A DNA stretch of 64,000 bases from PALSA-612 sp964595575 (GTDB taxonomy: Bacteria; Actinomycetota; Thermoleophilia; Gaiellales; Gaiellaceae): the NCBI GenBank assembly GCA_964595575.1, contig CAZQRA010000011.1, forward strand, positions 1-64,000, written 5' to 3'. Below the pieces are notes generated by a model. The model was not told where the DNA came from. It was given only the letters and a program-made list of their open reading frames with translations, and did not search any database. The position numbers were made by a program, and so were the translations under genes. Numbering within the stretch: the stretch's first letter is position 1; every line of letters begins with the position of its first letter. Of this stretch, positions 1-6,871 are shown piece by piece.

Positions 1-90
1 TTAGCGTCCCGGGAAACATGGCCTCTACATCGAGGCCCGGCAGGTGAAGGCCCTGCTTCAATGGGGCCCGGGATTAGCGTCCCGGGAAAC
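1..90 (-). CRISPR. Leader-proximal end of a CRISPR array, cut by the window edge
   Basis: One complete 36-nt repeat occupies 55-90 and the last 17 nt of an identical repeat occupy 1-17, separated by a 37-nt spacer (18-54). Read on the minus strand the repeat starts GTTTCCCGGG and ends CCATTGAAGC, a 3' end common in CRISPR repeats. Two copies of the self-complementary CCCGGG within it can pair to form a hairpin. This orientation places the array downstream of cas2, transcribed leftwards off the window. No repeat occurs right of 90, so 55-90 is the newest repeat next to the leader. It is the only array visible and would have to serve both effector modules. Confidence 0.85.
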
Positions 91-283
91 AGCGGTCGTA
101 GGATAGCCGATCCGGAGACGGATTGGAGAGGATAGTGCGAGCACGAGAAGAGAAGCGACGTCCGGCAGGCCTGCGTATCAGGCTTGAGATCCAGATGACG
201 GAGAGAAAGTTGTCAAAGAGCAGGCATAAAACGAATGCGAGCACGCCCTGGGTCCCCGCAGAGAACCTGGCTGCTCGCAGGCA
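91..283 (-). promoter_or_regulatory. CRISPR leader between cas2 and the array
   Basis: This 193-nt non-coding stretch separates the cas2 stop from the first repeat and is locally more A/T-rich than its neighbours. On the minus strand a perfect -35-like TTGACA lies at 216-211. The hexamer 17 nt further on (193-188, TGGATC) is a poor -10, so the promoter is only suggestive. The position, between adaptation genes and the first repeat on the transcribed side, is what identifies it as the leader. No convincing gene is present here. Confidence 0.55.
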
Positions 284-577
284 TCATACGATAGTGGCCT
301 CGCCGGTGACGGGTAGCCGCGCGGGCGTGGAGACCCAGTGAAGCCTCCGCGTGCTCGAGGCTCCGGGAGGACCGAGATCGATGAGAAGAGCGCGGTCGAC
401 GTCGAGGCGAAGCACGTCTCGGAGATCGCGCTCGAGGCGCGTCTTCTCCACCTGGGAGAGGTCGCACACGAACACCGAGTACTGGAGGCGGTAGCCCCAC
501 GACTCGGCCACCTTGATCGTCCGGCGCAGGCGCTTCTCGTCGCGGACGTCGTAGCAGAGGAGGTAGCGCGTCCTCAT
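284..577 (-). CDS. cas2: CRISPR adaptation endoribonuclease-fold protein Cas2
   Basis: Cas2, 97 residues, the structural partner of Cas1 in the spacer integration complex. The N-terminal ferredoxin-fold strand carries the family signature YLLCYDVRDEKRLRR, with the conserved Asp after the first strand. It is followed by the GYRLQYSVFVCDLS segment and the usual LDVDRALLIDLG strand. The ATG overlaps the stop of the upstream cas4-cas1 gene by 4 nt (574-577), so the two are translationally coupled. The last ~15 residues are an untypical tail. The gene is directly followed by the leader, the usual arrangement when new spacers enter next to cas2. Confidence 0.93.
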   Translation of the reverse strand: MRTRYLLCYDVRDEKRLRRTIKVAESWGYRLQYSVFVCDLSQVEKTRLERDLRDVLRLDVDRALLIDLGPPGASSTRRLHWVSTPARLPVTGEATIV

Positions 578-2253
578 CGGGTCACGAACGCTCGGTACTC
601 AGGCACGTCGCCGAGCAGAGCGGCGGCGAGCAGGCGGGCCTGGAGCTCGATCGCCCGGCGGTAGGTGACGCGGTAGCGGAACGTGGGATGGATCACGCTG
701 GTCGCCATTCGCTGCTCGAAGGCCGAGAGCACCGCGCGCCGCCCAGACGCCGTGAGCCAGACGGCCCCTGCCCGCTCCACGAAGTCCCCCGGAGAGAGGC
801 GAGAGCCGTTGACCAAGGTGAGGAGAGTCGAGTCGGCGATCAGGGGCCGGAACTCCTCCATCAGGTCGAGGGCAAGGGCCGGGCGCCCGAAGCGGGGCCG
901 GTGGTAGAAGCCGAGCAGGGGATCGAAGCCGACACGCCGGGCAGCGAGAGCGCACTCCTTGGTCAACAGGGAGTAGAGGAAGGAGAGAACGGCATTGGCC
1001 CGGTCGCGGGGCGGTCGGCGGCTCCGACGCTCGAAGCCGAAGGGGACCCCCTGCTCTCGTGCCTGGCGACGGAACAGGGTACCGAGCGACCGGTAGTACT
1101 CGACGGCCGCCGTTCCCTCGATACCGAGGAGGGTGTCCGCGTCCTTGGCCCTCTGCGCCATGCGCGCCAACCACTGGAGCTGGGCCACCGCCTGGGCGAC
1201 ACGACTGCCGCCGTTCCGGCGCAGGAGCACGCGCCCGTTTCGGATCTTGGCCGCCACGAAGCGCCGGGCGAGGTCGAGGGCCGCCTCGCGATCGTCGGCG
1301 TGGCGGAACTGGGCGATCCGTAGCTCCACGTTGCTCGGCTCTATCCCCACCGTCATGGCCTGGAACCGTCCTCCGAAGGAGAAGTGGGTAATCGGGATCC
1401 CGGCCGCGGCCAGCTCCCGGAGGGCGGGTCCCGAGATGTGCGCCCCGCCGAACAGGGCGACCTCGAGCACGTCGATGCGGCGTAGCGAGGCCACCACCTC
1501 GCCGTCGAGGTGGACCTCCACCCGCCCGCCCGTGAGGCGTACCGAGGCGCCGGGATCCTGGACGTAGAGGGGAGCCGCGTCCGGCCTGGCGGCGATCAGT
1601 CGGCGCGGGCGTCGCTCGCGGGCGAGGCGGAGGGCGTTCGTCTCGTCGGGGAGGCAGATCCCGACCAGAGAGCAGCGGGGGCACTTGGGGCTATCGACGA
1701 GAGGAGGGGGAGGCTCGGGGCGGGCGGCCGTGGCCCGAAGCTCCTGGAGGAGATCGCGCACCCGACGCTCCAGCTCCTCGTCCACCTCCACTGCCACCCG
1801 GGTTCGCGTCTCCCGGTAGCTGACGTAGCCGAGCCGGCAGCGGTAGCCGTTCTCGCGCAGCACCAGGACCTGAGCCGCCGATTGGATGAGCTCGGGGTCC
1901 CAGGGGCGACCGTCCGGTCGCTGGCGGCCCTTCTTGTGGTCGATCGGGCTCACCGAGCCGTCGGCGCCCTCGACCAGGTCGATCTTGGCGATGATCCCTA
2001 GCTGCGGGGCGTCGAGCGTGACCGAGCGAGCCTCCCCGCTCCACTCGTCCTCGTCTGCCTCGACGGCGTCGGGGATGCGCCCGCCGCCGCGGTCGGTACG
2101 GCTGTGGGCGAGCGCTCCCTCCGCCGTGTCGGGGTTCTCCTCCCACAGCCCCTCGACCCACTCGAGGTAGAAGAGCCGCGGGCAGTAGACGAACTCGTTG
2201 AGCATGCGGGCGGGAACGAGCTCGGGGACGGCACGATCGGCACTTGCGGCCAT
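574..2253 (-). CDS. cas4-cas1: Cas4-Cas1 fusion, CRISPR adaptation integrase with PAM-trimming exonuclease
   Basis: A 559-residue fusion of the type found with type I-G (I-U) systems. Residues 1-205 are a Cas4 RecB-like nuclease: Cys24 in FVYCPRLFYLEW, catalytic-type Asp92 and the DHKKG motif at 105-109, and iron-sulfur cysteines Cys191, Cys194 and Cys200. Residues ~215-559 are Cas1, with candidate metal ligands Glu379 (GIEGTAA), His451 (GFYHRPRFG) and Asp463/Glu466 (LDLMEEFRP). All expected catalytic positions look intact. In known systems Cas4 selects and trims PAM-end prespacers before Cas1-Cas2 inserts them. The gene starts 250 nt from a divergent ATPase gene, so adaptation probably has its own promoter rather than being the tail of the effector operon. 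Confidence 0.93.
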   Translation of the reverse strand: MAASADRAVPELVPARMLNEFVYCPRLFYLEWVEGLWEENPDTAEGALAHSRTDRGGGRIPDAVEADEDEWSGEARSVTLDAPQLGIIAKIDLVEGADGSVSPIDHKKGRQRPDGRPWDPELIQSAAQVLVLRENGYRCRLGYVSYRETRTRVAVEVDEELERRVRDLLQELRATAARPEPPPPLVDSPKCPRCSLVGICLPDETNALRLARERRPRRLIAARPDAAPLYVQDPGASVRLTGGRVEVHLDGEVVASLRRIDVLEVALFGGAHISGPALRELAAAGIPITHFSFGGRFQAMTVGIEPSNVELRIAQFRHADDREAALDLARRFVAAKIRNGRVLLRRNGGSRVAQAVAQLQWLARMAQRAKDADTLLGIEGTAAVEYYRSLGTLFRRQAREQGVPFGFERRSRRPPRDRANAVLSFLYSLLTKECALAARRVGFDPLLGFYHRPRFGRPALALDLMEEFRPLIADSTLLTLVNGSRLSPGDFVERAGAVWLTASGRRAVLSAFEQRMATSVIHPTFRYRVTYRRAIELQARLLAAALLGDVPEYRAFVTR

Positions 2254-2529
2254 GTCCCCGCTATCGGCAGGAGCGGTCGACGACCGAAGGGGGAGCTACG
2301 CATCGCGCCGAGCCCCTCCCGCCGGGTGACCTCGCCGTCCTGTTGCCAATGCACGAGGCCCGGCCACACGGACGTGCACCGGCGCGTCAGCTCCCCCGGA
2401 CGGCTCGGCCATCCACTGGGCCGCGCGGGCTAGTGACTCTCGATCGGCCAGTTGGCCAGTGGACGAGTTCTTTCGCTATCGTTGCAAGATTGACGCGCAT
2501 TTTTGCTACATCAGTGCAAGAATGCGAGC
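2254..2529. promoter_or_regulatory. Divergent promoter region between cas4-cas1 and the ATPase gene
   Basis: This 276-nt interval must carry promoters for both divergent genes. It holds a tandem pair of GGCCAGT (about 2443-2458) and, nearer the ATPase, a direct repeat TGCAAGA at about 2483-2489 and 2514-2520 around a locally A/T-richer core with GCATTTTTGC. These resemble operator half-sites but no known regulator site is matched. No RNA gene or coding region is convincing here. Confidence 0.35.
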
Positions 2530-3804
2530 ATGCTGCTGCATCCCCGGGGGCTGCTGCCCCTTTTGGAGACCAGGCTGGAGCGCTGGCCCGTCACCGTTCT
2601 CACAGGCGCGCGCCAGACGGGCAAGACCACGCTGGTGCGTGAGCTTTTGCCCCGTGCGGGCGGTCCCGAGGCCGTGTACTTCTCCTTGGACGACCCCGAC
2701 GAGCGGCTGCGGCTGGCCGTCGACCCCGTGCGCCGCCTTGACCACGGCCGGCGGCTCGTCATCCTCGATGAGGTCCAGAAGCACCCCGCGCTCCTGGACG
2801 CGGTGAAGCTCCTCGCCGACCGGAAGGAGGGCCACCGCTTCCTGCTGCTCGGCTCGTCTCAGATCCTTCTGCTACAGAGGGTCCGAGAGACTCTGGCGGG
2901 GCGCGCCACCCTGCTCGAGCTGTGGCCGCTCGCCCTCGTCGAGCGCGTGGAGGGAGAGGAAGTCCCGCTGTCGGGCCTTGACCTCCTCTGGCATGGGGGC
3001 GAAGACGCTATCGACGAGCTGAGGGCGAGCACGATCTCTGCGGACGAGGTGCGCCGTCGGCGGGCCCTGGCCGAGGATCACCGGCTGTGGGGCGGCTACC
3101 CCGCGCTGGAGGCGCTCTCCGACGAGGACCGCCTGGTCTGGCTACGCGACTTCCGCAGAACCTACCTGGAGCGGGACCTGGCCGACCTGGGGAGGGTGGC
3201 CGACCTTGACCAGTTCGCCCTGGCGCAGAACCTCCTCGCCGGCCGCACCGGGCAACTGCTCTCCTACTCGGAGGTGGCTCGGGAGCTGGGGGTGGCCGTG
3301 AACACCGTGCGGCGCTACCTCAGGTTCCTGGAGATCTCCTACCAGGTCTACCTCCTCCGTCCCCTGCTGCCGACCGTAACCGGGCGCATCGTCAAGAGCC
3401 CCAAGCTCTACTGGACCGACCCAGGGTTGGCGCGGATCCTTGCAGAGGGGGCTACCACGGACGGTGCGCTCTTCGAGACCACCGTTCTGGCTGAGCTTCT
3501 GCGCTGGCGATCGTTCCAGCGAGATCCTCCGTCCCTGCACTTCGTGCGCACGCGGGCCGGGCGGGAGGTCGACTTCCTCCTCCACGACGGCTCTCGGCTC
3601 GTGGCCTTGGAGGCCAAGACCTCGGAGCGAGCGCACGGGCAGGACGCGCGAGCGGTGGCGCACCTCCTGGAGGCGGAGGCGCGCGGAGCGGGGGGAACGG
3701 CCAGGCGGCTTGGGGTCGTAGTCACCCGCGGGCGGGAGATCGAGCCGCTGGCTCCTCGGGTGTGGGCCGTTCCAGACTGGCGCCTGTTCGGGCCGGCGAG
3801 GTAG
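2530..3804 (+). CDS. ATPase with DUF4143 domain (AAA_14 family), putative nuclease-like C-terminus
   Basis: About 424 residues of the widespread AAA_14/DUF4143 family, whose biological role is mostly unknown. The N-terminus has a Walker A GARQTGKTT and a Walker B-like LVILDEVQKHP. A central segment (about residues 240-290) reads as a winged-helix-like LSYSEVARELGVAVNTVRRYL. The C-terminus has the REVDFLL...LVALEAK pattern (D-x-E-x-K), typical of a degenerate PD-(D/E)XK fold. The ATG at 2530 is preferred because MLLHPRG begins the family's usual N-terminus; a TTG at 2503 would add 9 residues. It is the only rightward gene in the cas region, splitting the effector operon from the adaptation genes, and ends 41 nt from the convergent 202-residue gene. 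Such genes are often acquired as single cargo, so it is probably an insertion rather than a CRISPR component. Confidence 0.85.
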   Translation: MLLHPRGLLPLLETRLERWPVTVLTGARQTGKTTLVRELLPRAGGPEAVYFSLDDPDERLRLAVDPVRRLDHGRRLVILDEVQKHPALLDAVKLLADRKEGHRFLLLGSSQILLLQRVRETLAGRATLLELWPLALVERVEGEEVPLSGLDLLWHGGEDAIDELRASTISADEVRRRRALAEDHRLWGGYPALEALSDEDRLVWLRDFRRTYLERDLADLGRVADLDQFALAQNLLAGRTGQLLSYSEVARELGVAVNTVRRYLRFLEISYQVYLLRPLLPTVTGRIVKSPKLYWTDPGLARILAEGATTDGALFETTVLAELLRWRSFQRDPPSLHFVRTRAGREVDFLLHDGSRLVALEAKTSERAHGQDARAVAHLLEAEARGAGGTARRLGVVVTRGREIEPLAPRVWAVPDWRLFGPAR

Positions 3805-3845
3805 CGATGTTCGCGCTGCGAAGGCTCCGACGCCGGGGCGGGAGG

Positions 3846-4454
3846 TTATCTCCGGCCGGTGTCGGATGGCTCGTCGGGGTAGCGGAATGCGACTTCGCGC
3901 CGACCGACCGACGAGACGATCAGGGCGACTGTATCACCGGGCGAGCGGTCGCTCGGCACAGCTTCGCTGTTCACGATGGGGCCTGCGAGTCCTGTGCCAG
4001 GGAGGCTCGCCCTCCAGCCTCCCTTTCTCGTCCGCTCCTCGAGTAGGACAGCCTCGACAACGTCTCCCGCTTTCAGCTCGGAAGCCGCGATGCCGGCAGA
4101 TCGCCGGGACGCTCTCTCCGAGGGGGTGCGGTGGGCCGCGGCAGGGGAGAGGGCAGCGAGGCGCTTCAGCCACCCTAGGAAGAAGGCGACTCCTGTGGGC
4201 CCGTGCTTCTTGGCGATCTCGGTCACGATCGGCGCCACCGCCCGGCGAAAGTCGAGCCAGTGCTTGGTTGCCGCTCCCAGCTCGACCTGAGTAGAGGTGG
4301 CGAGGGCGCGATCAAGCGCGTCGAGTCCGTCTCGGATGAGGATGGCAAGCCCGGTCGCAGCCTCGGCAGCGGGCTTCTCCTTCAGGCGCGCCCGGGTGAT
4401 CTCAGCCTGGCGGAGAAGGGCTCGCCGAGCCTCGCGGTCAAGACCGACCTTCAC
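3846..4454 (-). CDS. Unrecognised type III-associated protein: helical N-terminus, beta-barrel-like C-terminus
   Basis: A 202-residue protein at the end of the effector operon; no family is recognised with confidence. The start is the GTG at 4454, which overlaps the upstream RAMP gene's stop in a GTGA. Residues 1-110 look all-helical and basic/acidic, ending in AKKHGPTGVAFFLGWLKRLAAL. That resembles in style the small helical subunits (Cas11, Csm2, Cmr5) that line the belly of type III complexes. Residues ~125-192 (ELKAGDVVEAVLLEE...GDTVALIVSS...REVAFRYP) look like five beta strands of an OB or S1-like barrel. The inferred role is a small subunit with an added nucleic-acid-binding domain, or a replacement for Csx19. 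It has no catalytic signature. Confidence 0.55.
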   Translation of the reverse strand: MKVGLDREARRALLRQAEITRARLKEKPAAEAATGLAILIRDGLDALDRALATSTQVELGAATKHWLDFRRAVAPIVTEIAKKHGPTGVAFFLGWLKRLAALSPAAAHRTPSERASRRSAGIAASELKAGDVVEAVLLEERTRKGGWRASLPGTGLAGPIVNSEAVPSDRSPGDTVALIVSSVGRREVAFRYPDEPSDTGRR

Positions 4455-5329
4455 GAGTAGCGCCCCCTGATCTGATCGAGGCGGGGTCGGCAGGCGGCCC
4501 AGCGCCTGAACGCAGCCTCTTGGAGCGCGCGGACGTCGATAGGGGCGTGCTCGGCGTGCACAGCTGACGCCCAGCCGGACACGACGGCGCTCGTCACAAG
4601 CGTGACCCGCGCCTGGGCAAGGCCTCGGTTCTTGCCTGCGCCCAGGCGAAGGAGCGGCAAGCCGTGCGGCGGCAAGCCCAGGGCGAGCGTGATCGCTCCC
4701 GTCTCGGCCTCTGGCGTGCCCTCGAAGACCACGGTTCCGCGCAAACGCGAACCGACAGGAAGGCACTCCAGGGCCTCGACCTCCGTGGGCAGCGGCGCTT
4801 CCGGCCGGATGCCGTACAGGCGTCGTCCCTTCCTCGGGGCGCTTGCGTGGCTGTAGCGCTGCGCGATACGCCTCACGCGCAGGCCGACGGGCTCCACAGG
4901 AACGAGGTCGGAGAAGGCGACCGTGGCTCGCCAGCCAGGCGCTCCCAGCGCGGCGCACGCCGGGCAGAGACGAGAGGTGTCTCGGCAGGCGGCGTTTCTG
5001 TCTGGACTGAGGCGATCGCATGACGGCGTGATCGCCTCGACGAGGGCCCGCACCGCTCCCTTCACGCTCGATCCGGGAATGACGGGGACGATGCCGTACT
5101 CTGTGGCAAGACGAGTCATTCCCTGGACGAGCGTCGTCTTTCCGTCGAGGTCGACAACAACTGGGGCTGTGCTGCCGACATGGACCTCCGTCAGGCACTC
5201 GAGCTCGATCTCGATCTGACCCCAGAGCCCATCTCTCCGGTTCGGGGCCGGGCTGCGCTCAGGATCGAGCTGGTCGAGGAGGAAGTAGGCTGGGCGTGTC
5301 GCTCCGCGGGTGTCTCGTCTGCTACGCAT
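4451..5329 (-). CDS. Type III RAMP-superfamily protein (Cas7-like, divergent)
   Basis: A 292-residue RAMP (repeat-associated mysterious protein) fold. Visible marks are HVGS at 50-53 after the first strand, PGSSVKG at 85-91 at the start of the main helix, a cysteine cluster (C104, C115, C122, C125), and the glycine-rich loop GAGKNRGLA at 230-238. It lacks the AIDR/GIDR motif of its two upstream relatives, so it may be an end-capping or inserted Cas7 rather than a standard backbone unit. The ATG at 5329 is chosen because GAGGTGG sits 7 nt upstream; a TTG at 5335 is also possible. It overlaps the gene on each side (8 nt upstream, 4 nt downstream), so it is translated as part of one chain. Confidence 0.75.
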   Translation of the reverse strand: MRSRRDTRGATRPAYFLLDQLDPERSPAPNRRDGLWGQIEIELECLTEVHVGSTAPVVVDLDGKTTLVQGMTRLATEYGIVPVIPGSSVKGAVRALVEAITPSCDRLSPDRNAACRDTSRLCPACAALGAPGWRATVAFSDLVPVEPVGLRVRRIAQRYSHASAPRKGRRLYGIRPEAPLPTEVEALECLPVGSRLRGTVVFEGTPEAETGAITLALGLPPHGLPLLRLGAGKNRGLAQARVTLVTSAVVSGWASAVHAEHAPIDVRALQEAAFRRWAACRPRLDQIRGRYS

Positions 5330-6143
5330 AGTCAAGCCACCTCGGGAGAGCCTGGGCCCACCCTTGGAGGACGGCGCGCCCGTCAGGGGCTATGTAGGAA
5401 AGGAACAATCCCTGGCGAGCCGGTCCGGAGATCGCTCCAGCCTGGACGAGATCGCGTGCCTGGGACTCCTCGAGCGCAAGGAGACGCACCGGCCCAGGCT
5501 CGACGCGCACACGACCGAGGCCCTTGGTCGTCCCTGAGCCCAGGCGCAACACACCTTGGTCGAGGAGCTCGAGGCCTGCCGCGACCGCTGCTGCCTCCCA
5601 GGCCTTCGGGTTGCGAAGGCGGATCGTCGGGTGAAACGTCACGCCGGCGAGGACCTCGTAGTCGAAGGGGCCGACTCGTACCGATCCCGTCTGCCGGTCG
5701 ATGCCGACGCCGGCGCGCACCGTGCGGCGAGCCTCGATCGCGCGCGCAGCCTGGGAGCGCTCGTCCTCCGACGCGTCTGCGGGCCAGGGAAGCCCGTCCT
5801 CGACCAGCACCACCGAGGCGCCCTCCGTGCTTCCGAAGAGGAGACAGGCACGGCACCGGTTGTCAGCGTCCTTGCAGCGATCGCTCTGGTCGGTGACGCG
5901 GCACGCACGCTGGCCGAGACCCCGGAGCAGCATCTCGACGCCGGAGCGGAGCACCCCCTTGAGCGATGATCCGGGGAGGAAGGGGACGTCGCCGTGATCG
6001 GTGGGGTAGCGAACGAAGGCCATGTCGGGAGCGTCGGAGACGAAGGCATCCGGCCCCTTGATGAGCAGCGGCCCCTCGGCCCGTACGGACAGCGGAAGCT
6101 CAACAGCGAGCGTGAAGGCCCCGAATCGGCCATGATCGATCAT
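5322..6143 (-). CDS. Type III RAMP protein, Csx7/Csm3-like Cas7 backbone subunit
   Basis: A 273-residue Cas7-family protein close in pattern to the Csx7/Csm3-like RAMPs of type III-D loci. Residues 26-45 (LLIKG...SDAPDMAFVR) contain Asp37 and Asp40, where Csm3-type proteins keep the aspartate that cleaves target RNA. PGSSLKG (57-63) begins the core helix, C81, C90, C97 and C100 may bind zinc, GIDRQTGS is at 147-154, and GSGTTKGLG (202-210) is the RAMP glycine loop. The start is the ATG at 6143, which overlaps the upstream stop as ATGA with GGGGAGG just upstream. If the aspartate is catalytic, this subunit would cut crRNA-matched transcripts. Confidence 0.82.
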   Translation of the reverse strand: MIDHGRFGAFTLAVELPLSVRAEGPLLIKGPDAFVSDAPDMAFVRYPTDHGDVPFLPGSSLKGVLRSGVEMLLRGLGQRACRVTDQSDRCKDADNRCRACLLFGSTEGASVVLVEDGLPWPADASEDERSQAARAIEARRTVRAGVGIDRQTGSVRVGPFDYEVLAGVTFHPTIRLRNPKAWEAAAVAAGLELLDQGVLRLGSGTTKGLGRVRVEPGPVRLLALEESQARDLVQAGAISGPARQGLFLSYIAPDGRAVLQGWAQALPRWLDYA

Positions 6144-6871
6144 GTCAGCCTCCCCTCGAGCCACTCTGTGAACCGTCCGCGCTCGGCCTCGGCATCGATC
6201 GCTGCCGGCTCGACGCCCCGCACGAACTGCGAGGCTACGAGCTGGGTCACGCGGGGCGGCCGCCGGTATCGAAGCCGGCCGAGCCCTCGGCTCGCACCCC
6301 CGCCCAGCGTCACGAAGCCCTCATCGAGAAGGTCGAGCAAGCTCAGCACGAGCCCGACCTCGTGAGGCTGCGGGTCGTCGATGCGGATCCTGCCCTTGAA
6401 GCAGGTGCCCGGCGGGACAACCTCGTAGTTGTACTTCAGCCCCGATGCCTGCTTGAGCTCGCGGCGGTCGATGGCAACGCCGTCGCGCACGATCGTCCGC
6501 TGATCCTCGGCGACGAGATCCTCAAGGATCAGGCGGCCCGCGAGGAAGGGGTGTCCGAACAGGCAGCAGAGCGAGCACAAGGCGTCGAGCTCCTCAGGGG
6601 TGGGATCGCGACCACGAACGTGGTTGAGGCACCGTTCTGAGACAATGTCGCAGGCGAGCTTGGAGCCAAAGGGCTTAAGGAGGCGCTCGGCTGCCGAGCG
6701 CAGCGAGCCTTTCAGGCTCGATCCAGGAATGACGGGCCGGTTATCCGGGTGTCGGAGCACAGGGGCGTCGGTTTGGGCTGCAGCTGTCGCGCGCCCAGCG
6801 CCCACGCGTACGCCGGTCACCGCCTCGAGCTCGAGGTCGACGAAGCAGACCGTCCACTCAGCGCCGCTCAC
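6140..6871 (-). CDS. Type III RAMP protein, Csm3-like Cas7 backbone subunit
   Basis: A 243-residue RAMP protein. Key features are GVRVGAGR (20-27), QTDAPVLR with Asp35 in the position used for RNA cleavage by Csm3-type subunits, PGSSLKG (49-55), cysteines C74, C81, C99, C102 and C103 followed by LFG, the AIDRREL motif (133-139) and the glycine loop GGGASRGLG (190-198). The reading frame stays open far upstream, but the real start is the GTG at 6871: an AAGGAGG lies 5 nt before it and it overlaps the end of the upstream gene by 14 nt. Together with the next RAMP and the fusion upstream it should form the crRNA-binding filament of a type III effector. Confidence 0.82.
   Translation of the reverse strand: MSGAEWTVCFVDLELEAVTGVRVGAGRATAAAQTDAPVLRHPDNRPVIPGSSLKGSLRSAAERLLKPFGSKLACDIVSERCLNHVRGRDPTPEELDALCSLCCLFGHPFLAGRLILEDLVAEDQRTIVRDGVAIDRRELKQASGLKYNYEVVPPGTCFKGRIRIDDPQPHEVGLVLSLLDLLDEGFVTLGGGASRGLGRLRYRRPPRVTQLVASQFVRGVEPAAIDAEAERGRFTEWLEGRLT

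Noticed and set aside
91..283. Small reading frames between the array and cas2
   Set aside because: They have no coding signature and the position is that of the CRISPR leader.
3846..5198. A 450-residue version of the last type III gene
   Set aside because: Its first ~248 residues are out-of-frame translation of the adjacent RAMP gene; the GTG at 4454 gives a 202-residue product with normal composition.
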